This document shows, piece after piece, positions 1 through 10,045 of a DNA stretch of 64,000 nt. Within the stretch, counting starts at the first letter, position 1; the number at the start of each line of letters is the position of its first letter. The position numbers were made by a program, and so were the translations under genes. The stretch lies in the NCBI RefSeq assembly GCF_002878395.1, contig NC_061118.1, forward strand, positions 85,758,521 through 85,822,520, written 5' to 3'. The DNA comes from Capsicum annuum. Lineage: Eukaryota > Streptophyta > Magnoliopsida > Solanales > Solanaceae. The notes beneath the pieces are model-generated. The model was not told the DNA's origin and did no database searches. It saw only the letters and a program-made list of their open reading frames with translations.

Positions 1-363
1 CCACAGAGTCACCCACTAGGGTAGAAATAGAAAAAGGGTCAAACATACACTCGAGACATAAACCAAAATGTACAGCCACAAATGGGGTCGCATAAGTATG
101 AGATGACCCTAGATCAAGAAACCAATACACATCACAAGAGAAGAGTTTCAACATACCAGTTATGACATAAGGAGATAAATTGGACTCTAGAAAGGCAGCA
201 AAAGCATAAAAATGGTTCCAACCAGTACAGGAGCTAGAAGTGGCACCGTTTGGTATGTGAGCTGTTGAAGTAGCAATAGCAATCCTGTTGGCCCCAGAAG
301 AAACCTTTAAAGGAAAATCACAGCTATATATAACCAATCTGACCACAACTAAAGCATTAGTTC
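1..363 (-). pseudogene. Ty3/gypsy element C, protease fragment (3' half of a split copy)
   Basis: Read on the minus strand, about 150 down to 1 stays open and gives an aspartic-protease start of the gypsy polyprotein, with LDLGSSHTYATPFVAVHFG as its core; the D-S/T-G triad reads D-L-G. The following DPFSISTLVGDSV block also occurs in elements I (near 45400) and J (near 61190). Between about 150 and 363 lies the gag-protease linker. The copy runs off the left edge, so RT and integrase are not in the window. Its gag resumes at 12709 after the insertion at 364-12703: the two sides align without a gap to element I at 45711-45755 when one AGTTC is counted. Retroviral-type proteases cleave the Gag-Pol precursor in the particle; this copy is a fossil. 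Confidence 0.8.
359..363. repeat. Target-site duplication AGTTC, left copy
   Basis: AGTTC at 359-363 is repeated exactly at 12704-12708. Removing one copy and everything between rejoins element C in a gapless 45-base alignment with element I at 45711-45755. This is the strongest boundary evidence in the window. Confidence 0.85.
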
Positions 364-592
364 TATCACGAACTGAGTCGAGGCTCTGGCCACGACAGGC
401 ATCCGGAACCACAAAGGCTTGAGAGACCCCTGTCTCTACCCAACTCACTAGTGATATTGTCCGTTTTGGGCCCATGCCTGCTCGACTTTAAAATGAATCA
501 CTAGAGAGTAAGACCTTCTTACTTATATACCCAGTATCCCTCCTGTGTTTTGCCGATATGGGACTCCTTCCTAAGTTGGGGTATTGCATACA
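364..592 (-). repeat. TRIM 3' LTR
   Basis: Direct repeat of 757-982, including the TATATAAG box at 522-529 and the conserved GGGTATATAAGTAAG context. On the minus strand it starts TGTATGCAATACCCC and ends GTGATA. Confidence 0.8.
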
Positions 593-741
593 CCCCCTTA
601 TGGACTCAGCGTCCTCGTTGAGGTTTTCCTCACCGAATGGTATTTGCCTACACTCAGGACTGAGGTTTGCCCTGCCTTACCAGGATTTGTCTATACTCAA
701 TTTGAACTCTGGCCCACATCAACAAAGACGACACATGAGCG

Positions 742-753
742 GCTTTGATACCA
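742..753 (-). other. TRIM primer-binding site
   Basis: TGGTATCAAAGC on the minus strand differs at one base from the plant initiator tRNA-Met primer site TGGTATCAGAGC. It lies three bases beyond the 5' LTR end. Confidence 0.8.
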
Positions 754-756
754 TTC

Positions 757-982
757 TATCACGACCCAAGCTGAGGCCCTGGCAGTGATGGGCTTCCCAA
801 ACTACGAAGGCCTGAGAGACCCCTATCTCTGACCAACCTACTAGTGATATTATCTACTTTGGGCCCAGGCCTGCATGGCTGTAAAATGCGTCACTAGAGA
901 GTAAGACTTTCTTACTTATATACCCATCATCCCTCCTGTGTTTTGCTGATGTGGGACTCCTTCTTAAGTTGGGTGTTATACA
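757..982 (-). repeat. TRIM 5' LTR
   Basis: Second copy of the TRIM terminal repeat, carrying the promoter-type TATATAAG at 915-922. The right end (TGTATAACACCC on the minus strand) lies five bases from the LTR A remnant. Confidence 0.8.
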
Positions 983-987
983 CAATT

Positions 988-2265
988 TATAATAACCAAA
1001 ATAACCTCCTGGGATGTCACACGATACTTAGGGTGATAAGTAGCCCTAAGATAACCCTTTGATCCGATCACTTCTCATAATAACTCATTCAAGAAGGAAT
1101 ATACAAAATATTGGCACTGTTATATCAGATAAAAGGAAATACAAAGGTAAAACTTAGTCCAAACGACCACAATACTGGAAATCTCAACATAACCACGGTC
1201 TAATAATAAGTCTAATAAAGCCTCTACTACTCCATGAACTTGAGAACCGTTGGGACAGGTCCCCAACTGACTCAAACTAAACTAAAAGTAATAACATAAA
1301 CACTTAAATACTAAAATATCTGAAGATAGGTCCTCAAACCGTGAGGACTCACTACTGTAGAAATGTAGATGAAAGTACTTAGGAATCACTAATGAGGCTG
1401 GGACTGAGCACCTGAATCTACATTATAAGATAATGTAGCAATAGACGTATATGTGGATCAACACTTAGGAATGTACTGAATATATGGGGGTGTGTGCATT
1501 TACATAAAACAATATCAGTACATTTTAATCAAATCATGCATGCAAATAGGAATGACTCACATGGCTTGAATAAGTATAAAATGCAAAGCTCATAAATCAT
1601 GTAGAATGAAGTATGTAACATAAATCTTGTAGAATGAAGTATGTAACATAAATCTCATGAGTCATTATACTTTGGCTTTAAATTCTGTGCTCTCCTCTTA
1701 TTCTCATTACTCTTAAGATGAAGGAAGTTTTAAACAATACTTTTAACTCATGCATATATCTTATGGAGGGTAAAATTTCTTTATTGCTCAAAAACTTATA
1801 ACTCTTTTGAACTCAAACACTTTGAACTCGGAATCATATGAATTTGGTTTAAAAACTGATGATCAACTCTTATTAGTAGAGAAAAATACTTCCTTCATTG
1901 GAAAATACTCAAAAGTAATTCATTCACTTTAGAACATATCTCATTTCAAAGTTTTAGGGAAAATATTCTATCTCAATGGGAAATACTTTAGATTAGAGAG
2001 GTTCTCTTAACCGACATAAACCATGCGAGCTACATAAATTTCAACGTCTTGTCCTCCTAAGGAAGAAACCTCATGTTGGGGAGAGGCGTCATACTCTTGC
2101 CAAGTAGTATAACCCCAACTCAGTGATCACTTATCTCGGCCTTGGGTCCAATCATCTAAACCTCAGGCCCAAAATCTCAAACCTACAGTGGCACATTGTT
2201 TTGGGGTAAGAAACCGTGGTAACTTATCCAACTCGGTGCTAAATACTTCTCCCTTTAGTTTATCT
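988..2265 (-). repeat. 3' LTR remnant of element A
   Basis: Homologous to 10046-11305, the downstream (R-U5) half of the element A 5' LTR; for example the stretch around 1070-1110 matches 10130-10170 almost base for base. Similarity stops at about 2265, where a BF-family LTR begins. It holds a 28-bp tandem duplication at 1601-1656 that is single in the 5' LTR, so it arose after insertion. No coding sequence. Confidence 0.85.
1601..1656. repeat. 28-bp tandem duplication, two copies
   Basis: The unit beginning GTAGAATGAAGTATGTAACA occurs at 1601 and again at 1629. The equivalent place in the 5' LTR (near 10664) has one copy. Confidence 0.9.
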
Positions 2266-3163
2266 CTATTACGACCCAATTTTCTGGAACCAGAATATCA
2301 CACGGTGCTCGTGATCTCGAAGGACCATAAGCCAACCCTCTACTGATATCTGTTCTTGAACACTGTATAATATAGATAACAAATATGTAAACTAGCCATA
2401 AGGTTCAAAACATCTTAAAATACTCAAAATTTAAAACTAAAATATAATACACCTGTCCAAAAAGCCTCTAAACTGTTTGAACTATGGAGTTGATGGGACA
2501 TGTGCCCAACAAAATCAGTCTATTGAAATTAAACTAAATCTGATATGATAATAATAAAAATGAGGATCATCCTCAACTGAAGAGGACTCACTGCTATGTC
2601 TACTACTACTGACTGGGACTGAGCTGCTAATGGTACTCTAGATCTCGTGCCTCTGAACCTATGGTGTCAAATAAAACACCATAGTGCAAATGTGTCAGTA
2701 CGAAAATATACCGTGTATGAAGATGAGGTAAGGCTAAATGCAAGGGCTTATGCATGAACAATTACTTAACTGTATAATCATGAGAGTACTGACTAAGAAC
2801 ACATACATGAATGCACGAACCATAACTGAAATTATCATGACTCAAAATATTAAAACTCGGATACTACTTTACTGCCATCTAAACTCACTACTAATGCTTG
2901 GGATACTGAACATTGAATCATCTAATATTGGTAACTGAGTACTAGAGTTGAGATCAGTCTTATCTAGCAAGTGATCTCGAAAACTGATGATACTAAAAAT
3001 GATTAACTGAATCTACTCATATCGATGACTAAATTTTGAGTTTTCTACTCTTAACTGACTGCATCGGAGATCAAACCTCTCTAATGGATGATTCCAAAAT
3101 CTACTATTAATGATAAGAAATGGTCATGTCTAAATCTGACAACAAAAATACTGAATTGAATTT

Positions 3164-3560
3164 GAGACTAAGATCAATCCTATTTGACGGGTGATCTCAA
3201 GATTTGATAATGAAATTACTCAACTAAATATGAGACTGAGATCAAGCCTATCTGACGGGTGATCTCTAGATCTGATAATAAGATTACTCAAATGAATGTG
3301 AGACTGAGATCAAGCCTATCTAAAGGGTGATCTCGGGATCTGATAATGAGATTACTCAACTGACTATGATACTGAGATCAAGCCTATCTGATGGGTGATC
3401 TCGGGATCTGATAACAAGAATACTCAACTAAATCTGAGACTGAGATCAAGCCTATTTGATGGGTGATCTTTAGATCTGATAATGAGATTACTCAACTGAA
3501 TATGAGACTGAGATCAAGCCTATTTGATAGGTGATCTCTTAATCTGATACTGTATAACTT
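3164..3560. repeat. 68-bp tandem array in LTR BF
   Basis: Units start at 3164, 3232, 3300, 3368, 3436 and 3504, exactly 68 bases apart, each with GAGACTGAGATCAAGCC, GGGTGATCTC and GATTACTCAACTGAAT-like blocks. The last unit is partial. Decayed relatives lie at about 2945-3010, and the core CAAGCCTATCTGACGGGTGA recurs alone at 3565-3590, 3796-3820 and 3853-3876. Confidence 0.95.
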
Positions 3561-5272
3561 TATATGGGACCAAGCCTATCTGACGGGTGGTCCGTGAATT
3601 AATGAAACTATCTGAGTTCCTCACTGAGATAGATAACTATATCTGACAGTTCTAATTTCTGAAGATTGATACTAAAACTACAACTGTGGGAAGTAGTCAC
3701 TTAAATGACATGCCCCGAATCTCAACTGGTGGGCCCCAACTTGTAACCTCAGCTGGAAGGGTGTCAATACCGTGCCCCGGGTAAAGACCTCTCTAGTCAA
3801 GCCTATCTGATGGGTGACCCTCACAGGAAGTCAAGCCTAAGGAAATATAATAGTCAAGCCTATCTGACGGGTGACTAGCCTTTCCTTATAGGTGACTCCT
3901 ACATCCTACGCTGGCTACGTAGTTCTGGAGTTTAGGGATTGCTCCTAACAAATATACCTCTCAGACGGGGAGCCGCCATCCCTGCCCTTGCTCGGTGCTG
4001 CTCCTACTCCCAACTAAAAGAATTTGAACTGATTTTTAACTGAACGTAAACTAATCTAAATCTGATACTGATCATGTTTCTCGAATGATCTGACTAAGTT
4101 AAGCTGAATTTACTTAGTTTCGTATCTGACGAAATACTACTAAATCTCGTTATCTGACTGAACGACACTGAGCTTTGAATATAGTACTCGATTACTATAG
4201 AGGTCAGAACTGAACACTTGAATACAACTAGATTTGAGTTGGGTACAGAACTGAGGCTAGATTTCTACCGATACTGAGATTACGATGATTATAGAGATTA
4301 CTGAGATTTCTTAAGTTTTGTATCTGTCTTAGAATACAGAATTCTATAACTTGCTGAGTTCTGAGAATATGGCTCAACTAGAATTATTATGAAAACTGAC
4401 ACAGGCTCTAGACAACAGCTAAATATCAGGTATTAGGACTCAATAATATAAAAGTAAAATATAACCATTCTTGAATAATCAAGACCATGGCCAATCATTC
4501 ACCATCACAATCACTAAGGCATCACTTCAATCATTTAGGAATCCTAAACATGTAATAACATAGAGGGACATGCTATTTGATCATACTCCATTCAACAAGA
4601 TCTTGCATCAAATACTTAGCATGTATTAAAGTCTTAGCATGTATCAAAGAGCACATAATTGTAGAATTTCATGCTATCATGTCCCAATTCATTCACTAAG
4701 GCTTTTCAACAAACACTTGGCATGCATGGGCTTGCACACAATTGGGGATTTCTAATCAACATGCTAGAATAGATCTAATTCCTTCACATAAGCATTTTAT
4801 CAAACATATAAGGAGCATGCTTTGCTTATTCAACAATTTCTACACCTAACTGACATGAATACATCACTTAACAAGCAACTTGAACAGGGTTTATCATGAA
4901 CATCACATGAATATCACATACTAGGGTCAAAGCTTGAAAACATTGTAAACAAAAATGAATCACAACTCAATAATAGCATTAACATCAATTTCAACTCACA
5001 TGAATCATGAAAACTCATAAACATAAAAGCTTTGAAATTTAGGAAAAGGGTTCTTGAGCTTCTTGGTTGAAAGGGACCCAAGAATCAATATCTGCATGCC
5101 TTAGAGAAACTCTTTCTTGAAAGCCCTTGGAGAGATTCTTGATTTCTTGATTTCTCTTGAAGAAAAAGGAAGGGTTTTGATTTTTGTAGAAACCCGAGCT
5201 CTTGTTCTTAAACAACTTGAGAGAAAACTAGTATTTTTAGGTTAAAATAAGACCAAATCCCGTGTTAAGGAG

Positions 5273-5280
5273 TATATATA
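5273..5280 (-). promoter_or_regulatory. TATA box of LTR BF
   Basis: TATATATA on the minus strand, followed by CT-rich leader-like sequence at 5100-5250 and preceded by the CpG-rich repeats, as expected for the U3/R border of a plant LTR. Confidence 0.6.
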
Positions 5281-5346
5281 GGGGTTGGGAAAAGACCCTT
5301 TTTTCCCTTAGAATTAAATTGAAAAATCCTAATTTTACATGCTGGT

Positions 5347-5600
5347 GCGACACACCATAATTGCGCTAGCTTACTACAAATTGGACAATCAGGAAACTAC
5401 TTTATAGCACGACGTGGTAGAAATTGCGTTGCCATCTTGGTTGCAAACTGGAAAGGCACTGCGACGCGGTGGAATCGCGTTGGTGCACTGGAAATTGACA
5501 ATTCTGAAATCAAGCCTTGGAGCGACGCACCATAATCGTGGAGGCTCACTGGATATTGACGATTGCCATTTTGGCTGGCCCTGCGATGTGCTAAAGTGCC
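5347..5600. repeat. About 61-bp CpG-rich tandem repeats in U3 of LTR BF
   Basis: Units begin GCGACACACCAT (5347), near 5408, GCGACGCGGTGG (5461), GCGACGCACCAT (5522) and GCGATGTGCT (5583), spaced 61, 53, 61 and 61 bases. The block is much richer in CpG than its surroundings and lies just upstream of the TATA box, so an enhancer-like role is plausible but not shown. Confidence 0.8.
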
Positions 5601-5610
5601 AGGTGTCACA

Positions 5611-6577
5611 CTGTCTCTGAGCCACCTCACGATCTCTTTTCCTTACATCGGTATATGACTTTTGATGACTCTGAGCTGTCTTTAACCTCTTTTTATTAAA
5701 CTTAACTTTCTCTATTGCTTCAAATACTGCATTAGGCCCAATCATGGAAGCTTCACCCACTTCAAACCAATCTTTGGGTGATCTGCATATTCTACCATAC
5801 AAGGCCTCAAATGGTGCCATCCCGATGCTAGCATGGTAACTATTGTTATAGGCGAACTCTATCAATGAAAAATTCTTATCCCAATTACCTTTGAAATCAA
5901 GAACACCCACCCTCAACATGTATTCTAGGGTCTGAATGGTTCTCTCAGCCTGACCATCTGTATGCGAATGAAAAACGAATCTCAAAAGAACTTGGGTACT
6001 AAGACCCTACTGAAACGTCCTCCAAAACTGAGAAGTAAATTGAGTACCCCTATGCGAAATAATAGACGAGGGAACTCCGGCAACCTGACTAACTCTCGAA
6101 TATATAATCTAGCATAATCCTCATCTATATAAGATATATGCATGGGCAACAAGTGCGTGGACTTAGTCAGCCTGTCTACAACAATCCTAATAGAATCATG
6201 ATGATGACGTAAAAGAGGTAACCCGGTCACGAAGTCCATATTCACTACCTCCCACTTCTAAGTGGGTATACCAAACTCTTGCATCATACCACCAGGTTTT
6301 TGGTGCTCTACCTTAACCTGTTGGCACGTTGCATACTTTGCTACAAACTTAGCTCTACCTTAACCTATTCGAACGTTGCATACTTTGCTATAAACTTAAC
6401 TGTATCCTTCTTCATACTATTCCACCAAAAGATTTCCCGCAAGTCACGGTACATCTTGGTAGTGCCGGGATGAATAGAATACTGCGCGCCATGTGCTTCA
6501 GCCATAATCCTCTGCCTCAGATCATCAACACATGGAACACACAATCTATCCTACAATTTCAACACGTTATATCCCTC
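5611..6577 (-). pseudogene. Element A integrase (broken, C-terminus lost)
   Basis: Catalytic-core pieces are clear: DFVTGLP and VVDRLTKSTHLLP (6245-6100) carry the first Asp region, and HTDGQAERTIQTLEYMLR with FAYNNSYHASIGMAPFEALYG (5985-5790) carries the Glu region. The DDE/RNase H-fold integrase inserts element cDNA into the host genome. The frame is broken between these blocks, and a 47-bp tandem duplication (6305-6398) disrupts the zinc-binding N-terminus. Coding stops at SYTDVRKRDREV against the foreign LTR at 5610, so the DNA-binding C-terminal domain is missing. Confidence 0.88.
6305..6398. repeat. 47-bp tandem duplication inside integrase
   Basis: GCTCTACCTTAACCTG at 6305 recurs as GCTCTACCTTAACCTA at 6352, with the following 30 bases also repeated. 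The period of 47 is not a multiple of three, so it shifts the reading frame. Confidence 0.9.
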
Positions 6578-7248
6578 TTAGGAGAAAACCTCTACCTTTT
6601 GGTCCTTAACTGTCTTCTTCAGTCTGACCAAACTAGGATCTCTATCTTGCTTCTCCTTCACTTTCGAAACTAAAGAGGAGTCGAAACTACTTTGCACCAA
6701 AGTACTTACCTCATCTGAATCAAGATACCTAATACCCAATCTATCCAAACAATGCACAACACGAGCTAACTCTTTCTTACCTTCCTCTACATGACCAATA
6801 CTACCCATAGACAATCTGCTAAGGGCATCCGCTACTACATTGGCCTTGCTCGGGTGATACAACACACTCATATCATAGTCTTTTAACAACTCTAACCTCC
6901 TCATCTGCCTTAGATTCAACTCCCTTTTAGTAAACACATACCGCGGGCTCTTATGATCAGTAAACACATCAACATGAATACCATAAAGATAGTGTCTCTA
7001 GATTTTCAAAGCAAAGACCACAACAGCTAACTCAAGATCATGGGTTGGGTAATTCTTCTTATACAACTTTAACTGTCTAGAGGAATAGGCTATAACCTTA
7101 CCTCTTTGCATCAACACACAACCCAACCAACTCTAGAGGCATCACGATACACCATAAAACCATTTGTACCATCAGGAAAAGTCAACACAGGGGCTGAAGT
7201 AAGTCGAGTCTTCAACTCCTGAAAACTCTTCTCACTAGAATCTGACCA
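6578..7248 (-). pseudogene. Element A RNase H and connection to integrase
   Basis: Fragments in two frames give VYRDAS (near 7170), FTDHKSPRYVFTKRELNLRQ (6967-6905) and LLKDYDMSVLYHPSKANVVADALSRLS (6890-6810), the usual gypsy RNase H landmarks. RNase H removes the RNA template during reverse transcription. The part after 6810 is the linker to the integrase zinc finger. A stop separates it from the RT at 7249, and another frame change lies near 6970. Confidence 0.85.
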
Positions 7249-8119
7249 CTAGACCTTAACTTTCTTTTGGGTCAACCAGGTTATGGGAGGCGCAATAGAA
7301 GAGAGACCTTCAACAAAACGGCGGTAGTAGCCCGCTATACCCAAAAAACTTCTAATGTCAGATGGAGAGAGAGGTCTTTGCCAATTTCTTACAGCTTCTA
7401 TCTTTTGAGGATCAAATCTAATACCTTCAACTAAAACAATATAATCTAGAAAGACTACAGACCTTAGCCAAAAGTCACACTTAAAGAATTTGGCGAACAA
7501 CTGGTGACCTCTAAGAGTTTGCAAGACAATTCTAAGGTGATCTGCATGATCATGGTCACTACGGGAGTAGACAACGATGTCATGTATGAACACTATGACA
7601 AACATATCAAGATATTGCTGGAACACTCGATTCATGAGGTCCATAAAATCAGCTGGGGCATTGGTTAGCACAAAAGACCTGACTAGAAACTCAAAGTAAC
7701 CATAGCAGGTTCGGAAGGCTGTCTTTGGAATATCACATTCCCTTACTTTAAGTTGATGATAGCCGGATCTAAGATCTATCTTGGAGAAATAACTTGCACC
7801 TTGCAATTGATCAAACAGGTCATCAATTCTCAAAAGACAATACTTATTTTTTACTGTGACCTTGTTAAGATGACGATAGTCAATGCACATAAGCAAAGAA
7901 CTATCTTTCTTGCACACGAATAGAACAAGTACGTCCCAAGGAGAAATATTAGACCTTATGAAACCTTTGTCTAAAAGAACTTTGAGTTGTTCTTTCAACT
8001 CCTTAAGCTCAGCAGGTGCCATATGGTATGGCAGAATAAAAATGGGATCAATGTTAGAAAGAAGGTCAATCCTAAATTTTGTCTCTCTATTAGGAGGTAC
8101 CCCTAGGAGATTTTTCAGA
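7249..8119 (-). pseudogene. Element A reverse transcriptase, long open stretch with a mutated active site
   Basis: This is part of the longest open frame in the window (405 codons, 7249-8466). RT blocks in order: [60 protein letters not shown] and [16 protein letters not shown], then the catalytic region. There the expected F-x-D-D reads F-I-H-D, the first Asp of the pair being His (codon at 7582-7584). The tail has [17 protein letters not shown]. The enzyme would copy element RNA into cDNA, but this copy should be dead. The frame has no ATG of its own; it is a piece of gag-pol. Confidence 0.92.
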
Positions 8120-8610
8120 AAAATATTTGGAAACTCATTAACAATATTGACTGACTGAATAGTTGGAGCTTCAGACTTAGTGTCTTTGATGCTAACTAGG
8201 TGATAGATGCAACACTTGGATATTAGGTTTTTAGGTTTCAGATAAGAGATAAAATGAATCTTAGGAGATACCGAACCCCCAGACCACTCAAAAACTGGCT
8301 CATCATGGAACTGAAACTTAACCACACGGGTATGATAGTTTATAGATGCATAACAAGAATAAAGCCAATCCATACCCAGAATAAGGTCAAAATCCACTAG
8401 GTCTAACTCTATCAAATCAGCAAGTATGACTCTATGAAGAACAGTAACAAGACAATCTCTATACACTTATTTAGCAACAACTGACTCCCCTACTGGTATG
8501 GAGACTAATAAAGGCTCAGGAATCTTTTTGGCACTCATTTTAAAATTCACAGCTACAAGTGGGGTCACATAGGAGAGACTTGACCCGGGGTCCAACAACA
8601 CATAAACATA
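8120..8610 (-). pseudogene. Element A aspartic protease
   Basis: LLDPGSS (about 8575-8600) marks the protease active site, with D-P-G in place of D-S/T-G; then [13 protein letters not shown] and [19 protein letters not shown] (8466-8350), the usual C-terminal half of this gypsy protease. A stop codon at about 8467 separates the halves. The linker [18 protein letters not shown] leads into RT. Confidence 0.85.
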
Positions 8611-8869
8611 AAAAAAAATGATGCGGAGCATATCTGTAACAATATCGAGAGAGTCCTTTTGCTCCTGATGGGATGGTAAGGAATAGAATCTATTCTGGCA
8701 CTGACCTCCAGTATTGCTAGATGAATAGCCTTTAATAGGGGTGGTAAGAGGGACAGGAGATGGTGTACTAGCAGTCTATGCTTGAGGTCGGGCATCTCTA
8801 CTTCCCTGCCTAGCGTGCGGACAATCTCTAAGTCTGTTTCCCTGCTTGAACAACCAAAACAACCCCTCA

Positions 8870-9833
8870 AATCTATGAAAGACTCATTAGGATAATCCCT
8901 ACCACACTTAGCACAAGAAGGATAATAGGTCCTATTACCAACACTGTTCTACGACCTAGAAATAAAAGACATGGGAGCACTAGCTGATGAAGGTACTGGA
9001 ATAGAAAGAGATCTCTAAAATGGAGGGCAGTTTTCTTCATGGATCCTACGCTGACTATACTCATGCTGCTCAGATCTGGTCCTCTTATTACCCCTCACTC
9101 TGTCACTTTCTCTAATCTTATCCACCTCTATCTGCTATGCATGTATCATCAACCTAGACAGGTTTATATCATTATGCAGTATCGCAGTTCTACACTCTTT
9201 CAGCACCAAACCAGAAACACCTATCACGAACTTGCTCATACTATCTTGGTTGTCAGAAATCAAATCAGGAACATACTTGGCCAATTGGTTGAACTTCAAC
9301 CAGTACTCCTTAACAGTCTTGGAGCTATGTCTCACATTCATAAACTCCTCAATCTTTACTTTCCTCATCTCAAGCGAAAAGAATTTTTCCAAGAATGCAT
9401 CTTGGAATACTTGGCAAGTCATAGGAGCAACATCCTTACCTCCACCCTTTCTCTACGATACAACCCAGTCATAAGCTATGTCCTTCAACCTGTAAGATGC
9501 CAACTCAACACTTTATTCCTCAGAAACATGCATCGCCTGTGTGATCTTTCTCATCTCTTCAAGGTACAATTGTGAGTCCTCACTTGCCTTGGACCTATTA
9601 AACTCTGGCAGATTCATCCGTATGACATTACGGATCCTAGAAGCAGCTACATCACCTCCCTGCTGATTTACAACTGCGGCCTGGTTTTTAGCCCAAACAT
9701 TAGTGGTGACTGCTTGGGCTAATGCCTGAAAGGCCGCCCAAAACTCAGCATGAGACACAGTCTCATTCAAAGGATCAACATGTGGGGGTTGCTCGTCATT
9801 ATTTCTACGGGTATTCACTCTTCTAAGAGGCAT
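8870..9833 (-). pseudogene. Element A gag
   Basis: An ATG at 9833 starts MPLRRVNTRRNND, the common start of this gag type. The capsid region continues in pieces (LPEFNRSKASEDSQLYLEEM near 9610-9540; FLEKFFSLEMRKVKIEEFMN, 9422-9330). A zinc-knuckle region with CFGC and NRLRDC lies near 8815-8880 but is split by a frameshift. Gag forms the particle that packages element RNA. At least three frame changes are present. The ATG lies about 200 bases past the primer site. Confidence 0.85.
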
Positions 9834-10030
9834 TTTCTGAAATAGGAGAGCACAAATTATTAGATGGGAGGGACAATTGCAGGCATGATGGAGTCTAAAA
9901 GAAAGAAACAACTTTTTCCTAAAATGTCTTATAGCCTCTTTCTCATAGATGTGGTGCGCTACACACCGATGATCAAGACTCTACTCAACACGGCTTGTTA
10001 GTCTCCCTAGGACTCTTTTAAAACCTTAGT

Positions 10031-10045
10031 CTCTGATACTAAGTT
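10031..10045 (-). other. Element A primer-binding site
   Basis: On the minus strand ACTTAGTATCAGAG lies directly after the LTR end (...ATTACA at 10046). It resembles the initiator tRNA-Met site TTGGTATCAGAGC with two changes. Confidence 0.75.

Larger units (their letters stand above)
364..982 (-). mobile_element. TRIM-like miniature LTR retrotransposon
   Basis: Two direct repeats of about 229 bp (364-592 and 757-982) flank only about 164 bp of internal DNA. On the minus strand the order is 5' LTR (982 to 757), primer site TGGTATCAAAGC (753-742, matching initiator tRNA-Met), a short internal part, a purine tract TAAGGGGG (600-593), then the 3' LTR. Each LTR has a TATATAAG box (915-922 and 522-529). 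No protein is encoded, as expected of terminal-repeat retrotransposons in miniature, which depend on enzymes from other elements. The left end touches the AGTTC duplication; the right end abuts LTR A with no clear own duplication. Confidence 0.82.
2267..5610 (-). repeat. Solo or truncated LTR, family BF (3.3 kb)
   Basis: On the minus strand the LTR starts TGTGACACC (5610) and ends near 2267 with sequence matching the LTR end at 63748. It contains a TATATATA box (5273-5280), a CpG-rich tandem array upstream of it (5347-5600) and a 68-bp array downstream (3164-3560). It is the same family as the plus-strand LTR at 33253-35767: the U3 blocks around 5400-5490 and 33580-33660 match when one is reversed, as do 3720-4020 and 34670-34910. 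No PBS, polypurine tract or matching duplication flanks it (CTGTC on the right, TATCT on the left). It therefore looks like a recombination product inside element A rather than a clean solo LTR. Confidence 0.75.

Noticed and set aside
558..788. 76-codon plus-strand ORF
   Set aside because: Lies entirely within the TRIM element, antisense to it, crossing its internal part and 5' LTR edge; no protein family.
3164..3560. Regular repeat array as a possible CRISPR
   Set aside because: Units are contiguous 68-bp tandem repeats without unique spacers, in a plant LTR.
5611..5615. Target-site duplication for the BF LTR at 2267-5610
   Set aside because: Right flank CTGTC and left flank TATCT or ATCTC do not match; no simple insertion can be claimed.
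9039..9575. 178-codon plus-strand ORF
   Set aside because: Antisense to element A gag, whose capsid motifs are clear on the minus strand.
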